A stretch of 64,000 bases of DNA from Pseudodesulfovibrio sediminis (GTDB lineage: Bacteria > Desulfobacterota > Desulfovibrionia > Desulfovibrionales > Desulfovibrionaceae), in assembly GCF_020886695.1 (NCBI RefSeq), contig NZ_AP024485.1, forward strand, positions 1,869,001 to 1,933,000, in the 5' to 3' direction. Below, piece after piece: positions 60,557 to 64,000 of the stretch. The position numbers were made by a program, and so were the translations under genes. Position 1 is the stretch's first letter. Each line of letters begins with the position of its first letter. The notes under the pieces are model-generated. The model was not told the DNA's origin and did not search any database. It saw only the letters and a program-made list of their open reading frames with translations.

Positions 60557-61228
60557 ATGAAACGAAGCGAAATCAATGCACTGATTGCCGATGCCAAGGA
60601 ATTCTATGAATCCTTCCTGTTCAAGCTCCCACCGTGGGCCTTTTGGGGGCCTGACGACTGGAAAGGCACTGGAGATTCCGAGGTCGTCCGCAACCAGCTC
60701 GGCTGGGACTTGACGGATTATGGCGCTGGCGACTTTGAAAAGCGCGGTCTGATTCTGTTTACCATCCGCAACGGCAACCTGGCTGCCGGGGACAAGAAGC
60801 AGTACGCTGAAAAGATCATGATTGTCCGCGAGAACCAGATCTGCCCCATGCATTTCCATTGGTCCAAGACCGAGGACATCATCAACCGGGGCGGAGGCAA
60901 TCTCGTCATCGAGCTGTATGGCTCCACTCCTGATGAGGAGTTGGGCAAGGAGCCGATCACCGTCATAGTGGATGGGTTTGCGCGCACGGTGGAGCCCGGC
61001 GGCACGGTAGTCTTGACGCCCGGTGAATCAATTTTCCTTGAGCAAGGGATGTACCACCGCTTCTACGGTGAACCCGGCAAGGGGAAGGTGCTGGTCGGCG
61101 AGGTGTCGTCAGTGAATGATGATAATACTGACAACCGGTTTCATAAAGAGCAGGCGCGGTTCCCCGACATTGAGGAGGATGAAGCTCCGCTTCACCTGTT
61201 GTGTACGGATTACCCGAAATATATTTAA
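60557..61228 (+). CDS. D-lyxose ketol-isomerase-like cupin
   Basis: 223 residues, single cupin barrel. The metal ligands fit the D-lyxose isomerase family: MHFHWSKTEDIINRGGGNLVIELYG gives two His and Glu, and the third His is in EQGMYHRFYGE. The N-terminal LLIADAKEFYESF-type helix and FKLPPWAFW are also typical. It interconverts D-lyxose and D-xylulose in studied members. It is monocistronic with a strong terminator. Confidence 0.85.
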   Translation: MKRSEINALIADAKEFYESFLFKLPPWAFWGPDDWKGTGDSEVVRNQLGWDLTDYGAGDFEKRGLILFTIRNGNLAAGDKKQYAEKIMIVRENQICPMHFHWSKTEDIINRGGGNLVIELYGSTPDEELGKEPITVIVDGFARTVEPGGTVVLTPGESIFLEQGMYHRFYGEPGKGKVLVGEVSSVNDDNTDNRFHKEQARFPDIEEDEAPLHLLCTDYPKYI

Positions 61229-61242
61229 GCTTTTCCATGTAA

Positions 61243-61277
61243 GAAGGCCGCCTGAGAGATCTGGCGGCCTTCTTTTT
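61243..61277 (+). terminator. Intrinsic terminator
   Basis: A perfect 10-bp stem GAAGGCCGCC/GGCGGCCTTC (61243-61252, 61263-61272) followed by five T (61273-61277). It ends the cupin gene. Confidence 0.88.
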
Positions 61278-61290
61278 GTGGTGATGTTTT

Positions 61291-61945
61291 TTTTGTGGTT
61301 TTGCGCGCTACGCGGTGAGAGTCCAATCCAAATTTATTAAATTGTTATCGCCTTTACGGCGACCTGCTTTTTGCGAAGCGGCAAAAAGGAGGCAAAAAAC
61401 GCTTTTTGTCTGTGAGCGAGGAAGAGTCCCCAAAGCCTGTAGGCGACTGCACTGCCCGACAGATTGTCTGCGATGCAGACTCGGTCGGGCTGCGTTGCGT
61501 CGCCCGAAACAGGCTCTAAGGTCCGCTTCCGATTGTTCGTCGTTGAAGGGGGTGCGCCATTGGTGTGGGAGGTTTAGATTTGAGGCTGTCGACACCCTGT
61601 TGGGCAACCTTAGATACCGACTACAATCTGCTCAAGTCGCCCTAGATTAGCCCTGTTTGCAAGGGCTTAGAAGCTGACAACGAAAGGACGACGGCTCTGG
61701 TAAGGCAATACGAATGCACTCACTCACCCCAGCGGGGAACGGAGAGGTATTCCCATTACTTTTCCCAGCATGGAGCCGTCCCGAGTTGATCAGCTTCTTG
61801 CCGTCAAACCGTGGGCGGGCAAACTAGCGCAAGGAGCTTTTTGCGTCTCTTTTTGCTCCTCAAAAAGAGACCGCCGCCCGCGAAGGGCATGGAATGCTTT
61901 GGGTGGCGTCTGTCACCCAACAATGGCTCTCGCTCCAAAGGTGCA
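61291..61945 (-). repeat. Structured dispersed repeat, copy B (about 655 bp)
   Basis: Inverse of the repeat at 49382-50038 and almost the same length. It lies between the converging cupin and aspartate aminotransferase genes, with a terminator at each side. The conserved hairpins are GTCTCTTTTTG/CAAAAAGAGAC (61845-61871) and the identical 82-nt nested hairpin (61434-61515). The loop sequences of several other hairpins differ from copy A. Open frames inside share RACFGRRNAARPSLHRRQSV-type peptides between the copies, but these are translations of the hairpin and not proteins. Confidence 0.85.
61434..61515 (-). other. 82-nt nested hairpin, second identical copy
   Basis: Reverse complement of 49811-49892 without a mismatch. 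Confidence 0.8.
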
Positions 61946-61980
61946 TGGAAGTACGCAGTACTGACTCTTCCCCTCTCCCC

Positions 61981-62015
61981 AAAAAAAAGAAAAAGGCCAC
62001 CCCCGATGGGTGGCC
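61981..62015 (-). terminator. Intrinsic terminator of the aspartate aminotransferase gene
   Basis: GGCCACCC-CCGAT-GGGTGGCC (61995-62015), followed on the minus strand by TTTTTCTTTTTTTT (61994-61981). Confidence 0.85.
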
Positions 62016-62083
62016 CTCCCCTTCTACCCCTACACTATAGTGGCAAAACTGCTAAAAGAGACTCACACTACCCTTTAAACAGT

Positions 62084-63256
62084 CTATATCCCCGTCAGGA
62101 CGTTGCCTACTTTGGTAAGAGCTTTCAGTAATATTTCGTCATCCACGGCATAGGAAAAGCGGATGCATTTGTCATCACCAAAGGCTGAACCGGGCACAAG
62201 TGCCACGCCAGCCTCTTCTAAAATCTTGGTGCACATACTCGCTGAATCCGGTGCTTCTTCAGTGTAAAACTGATCAAGAACCGGAAAAAGATAGAACGCT
62301 CCGTCCGGCTTCGGACAGAGTGCACCCCAACTTGTAATAATATCATACGCTAAATCGCGGCGACGCACAAAGGATTCTTTCATTTTGTCTACAATTTCCC
62401 ACGGACCGGTGAGTGCAGCCACTGCCGCTTTCTGCGTAATGGAGTTGATATTGGAGGTACTTTGCCCCTGAATCTTGACCATTGCCTTGACCAGATCAGC
62501 GTGTGCCAGCGCGTAACCGACACGCCATCCGGTCATGCAGAACGACTTGGACAACGCGCCAACAATGGCGATTGATTCGGGATGCGCTTCCCATTTTTTG
62601 GCCAGGGAAACCGGCGAGAACGGCGCGTAGACCAGACGATCATACACTTCATCCGAAATAACGAAAATGTCATTCTTGATGGCCCAGTCCGCGATGGCGT
62701 CGAGCTGTTCCTGGGTATAGCAACAGCCGGTCGGATTAGACGGTGAATTCAGGATGAGCACTTTGGTTTTGGCAGTACGGACCGCTTCAAGCCCTTCCAC
62801 CGTGACGAGGTACTCCTCCTCTGCCGTGGTCGGAACAAACACGGACACACCGTCGGCCAGCTGAACCATGGCCGGATAGCTGACCCAGTAGGGAGACGGA
62901 ATGAGCACTTCATCACCCGGATTTACCAGGGCCATGAGCAGGTTGTAGAGCACCTGCTTGCCGCCGTTACAGATAATGGCATTCTCGGGAGCTGTCTTGG
63001 CTCCGTAAAAATGGGTATAATAGTCAGCCACACCCTTGCGCAGTTCGGGGATGCCGGGAACCGGCGTGTACCGGGTAAACCCCTCGTCAAGTGCGACCTT
63101 GGCCGCTTCACAGACATGTTTAGGGGTGCCATAGTCGGGCTGGCCGACAGCAAGACTGATGATCTCGCGTCCCTGATCACGCAGCTCCTGGGCCTTGGTA
63201 TTCACCGCCAGGGTAGCCGATGGCTTGATCCGGGACAGACGATCGGAAATTCGCAT
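62084..63256 (-). CDS. Aspartate aminotransferase (class Ib)
   Basis: 390 residues. The N-terminal ISLAVGQPDYGTPKHVCEAA, GFTRYTPVPGIPELRKG, ICNGGKQVLYNLLMALVNPGDEVLIPSPYWVSYP, LNSPSNPTGCCY and the Schiff-base lysine in GALSKSFCMTGWRVGYAL give a subgroup Ib aspartate/prephenate-type aminotransferase. It connects oxaloacetate and aspartate. Substrate specificity within the group cannot be fixed by eye. It has a terminator at 61981-62015. Confidence 0.92.
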   Translation of the reverse strand: MRISDRLSRIKPSATLAVNTKAQELRDQGREIISLAVGQPDYGTPKHVCEAAKVALDEGFTRYTPVPGIPELRKGVADYYTHFYGAKTAPENAIICNGGKQVLYNLLMALVNPGDEVLIPSPYWVSYPAMVQLADGVSVFVPTTAEEEYLVTVEGLEAVRTAKTKVLILNSPSNPTGCCYTQEQLDAIADWAIKNDIFVISDEVYDRLVYAPFSPVSLAKKWEAHPESIAIVGALSKSFCMTGWRVGYALAHADLVKAMVKIQGQSTSNINSITQKAAVAALTGPWEIVDKMKESFVRRRDLAYDIITSWGALCPKPDGAFYLFPVLDQFYTEEAPDSASMCTKILEEAGVALVPGSAFGDDKCIRFSYAVDDEILLKALTKVGNVLTGI

Positions 63257-63436
63257 TGAAGGACTCTCTTGGTTTATGATATTGCAGGACCGCTAAAAAT
63301 GCCAATAGACTAAAAAAAAACAGACGTAAATCCTGATTTTACCCAAACGGGAAAAAAGTTGCCAGATGTGTTGACCTGTCTATAGATTCATAGTTCAGAC
63401 AAAGGGGCATGAAGACCACTTAGAAGGAGTGAAAAC

Positions 63437-63931
63437 ATGCCTGAATATCACGAAGATCACCTGACGGTGAGTATGACCATGCAGCTGGATCATCCGGCTG
63501 CAATCATCTGGCCCCTGCTCTGCCCTGTACGCGAATACAACTGGATCGAAGATTGGCAATGCGACCTTCTTCATTCCATCTCAGGAGTCAATGAACTGGG
63601 CTGCGTGTTCCGTACGGCTTTCCCCACCGAAGGTGGCCCGGAAGTCTGGCTGACCAGCCGATTCGAACCGTATGAATATCTTGAGTTCGTCCGCACCAAT
63701 GACCAAAGGATTATCCACTACACGGTACAAATCAAAGAGAGCCACGGCAGCACCACATTACTCTGGACTCAACATGTTACCGCATTGAACTCGGACGGCC
63801 ATATCTACCTGGAGGACAAACCTCAAAGGTTCGCCACCCAGATGAAAGTACTGGAAACCATGCTCGATCACTATCTGAAAACAGGCGCCATGCTTCGAGC
63901 GCAGAGACTTGGCCTCATGGAGAAAATATAG
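63437..63931 (+). CDS. SRPBCC-superfamily protein
   Basis: 164 residues with a START/Bet v1-like layout: strand LTVSMTMQLDHPAAIIWPLLCPVREYNWI, then VFRTAFPTEGGPEVWLTSRFEPYEYLEFVRTNDQRIIHYTVQIKESHGSTTLLWTQHVTAL and a long C-terminal helix. Such proteins bind hydrophobic ligands; the ligand is not known. GAAGGAG lies before the ATG. A MerR-family gene starts 4 bp after its stop, suggesting one unit. A -35/-10 pair TTGCCA (63359-63364) and TATAGA (63381-63386) is plausible. Confidence 0.75.
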   Translation: MPEYHEDHLTVSMTMQLDHPAAIIWPLLCPVREYNWIEDWQCDLLHSISGVNELGCVFRTAFPTEGGPEVWLTSRFEPYEYLEFVRTNDQRIIHYTVQIKESHGSTTLLWTQHVTALNSDGHIYLEDKPQRFATQMKVLETMLDHYLKTGAMLRAQRLGLMEKI

Positions 63932-63935
63932 AGAC

Positions 63936-64000
63936 ATGTTCACCATAGGAAGACTGGCTCAAAAACACGGACTGTCGCGCTCCACTCTGTTATATTATGA
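63936..64000 (+). CDS. MerR family transcriptional regulator (N-terminal fragment)
   Basis: The window ends 65 bases into the gene. The first 21 residues, MFTIGRLAQKHGLSRSTLLYY, are the classic MerR helix-turn-helix start. It directly follows the SRPBCC gene, which it probably regulates. Confidence 0.8.
   Translation, partial: MFTIGRLAQKHGLSRSTLLYY

Noticed and set aside
1-64000. CRISPR arrays, tRNA or rRNA genes, transposases
   Set aside because: No regularly spaced direct repeats, cloverleaf-like sequence or IS-type protein was noticed; a tRNAscan and an Infernal run would settle it.

Overview
The window reads as chromosomal DNA of a Desulfovibrionales sulfate reducer (Desulfovibrio or Pseudodesulfovibrio type). 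The inference rests on a periplasmic tetrahaem cytochrome c3, a CobA-HemD fusion, an Ahb-type sirohaem decarboxylase subunit beside hemL, anaerobic-type cobalamin enzymes (CbiD, CbiG, CbiH, CbiF, CbiET) and a moderately GC-rich base composition. I saw no rRNA, tRNA, CRISPR array, prophage block or transposase gene. Almost all genes look intact, and intrinsic terminators are frequent and well formed.

Layout. 1-8.1 kb: NapH-like ferredoxin membrane protein, a methyltransferase-TetR operon with a perfect palindrome in its promoter, a DksA-like protein with an aminotransferase, an SDR, a lipoprotein, an APH-like kinase and SelO. 8.2-14 kb: a very acidic repeat protein, cytochrome c3, cbiH-cbiG, hemL and the ahb gene, all on the minus strand. 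14.2-19 kb: gpsA, a lipoprotein, an SDR-DUF2867 protein, cbiD and a glycosyltransferase. 19-26 kb: transaldolase, cbiET, a UMF1 transporter, AMMECR1, PilZ and HD-GYP proteins and small proteins. 26.4-34.8 kb: YjbQ, cbiF, exonuclease, purN, a solute-binding protein, cobA-hemD and valS. 35-44.5 kb: a BPL_N protein, a FapA-like polymer protein, truA, a permease, panB, an S24-like repressor and hflKC. 44.5-49.3 kb: YkgJ protein, a MacA/MacB-type exporter, a TPM-like protein and rnhA. 50-64 kb: pncC, small proteins, a histidine kinase, an AI-2E family protein, serB, bactofilin, a cNMP-FliG-like protein with motAB, a D-lyxose isomerase-like cupin, an aspartate aminotransferase, and the start of a MerR gene.

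Tetrapyrrole synthesis is the dominant theme. HemL makes 5-aminolevulinate; CobA-HemD makes uroporphyrinogen III and precorrin-2; CbiH, CbiG, CbiF, CbiD and CbiET carry out corrin-ring steps; the Ahb subunit diverts sirohaem to haem, which cytochrome c3 needs. These genes are scattered singly or in pairs over 20 kb rather than forming one operon.

The most unusual signal is a pair of inverted repeats of about 655 bp (49382-50038 and 61291-61945). They carry no transposase, lie in terminator-flanked convergent gaps, fold into many hairpins, and contain an 82-nt block identical in both copies. Other notable signals are a sigma-54 promoter with an upstream dyad driving a terminator-bounded transcript of about 300 nt (51773-52179), a repressor with Arg in place of the S24 catalytic Lys, a cNMP-binding/FliG-like protein upstream of motAB, and hairpin-rich repeats directly in front of cobA-hemD and valS.
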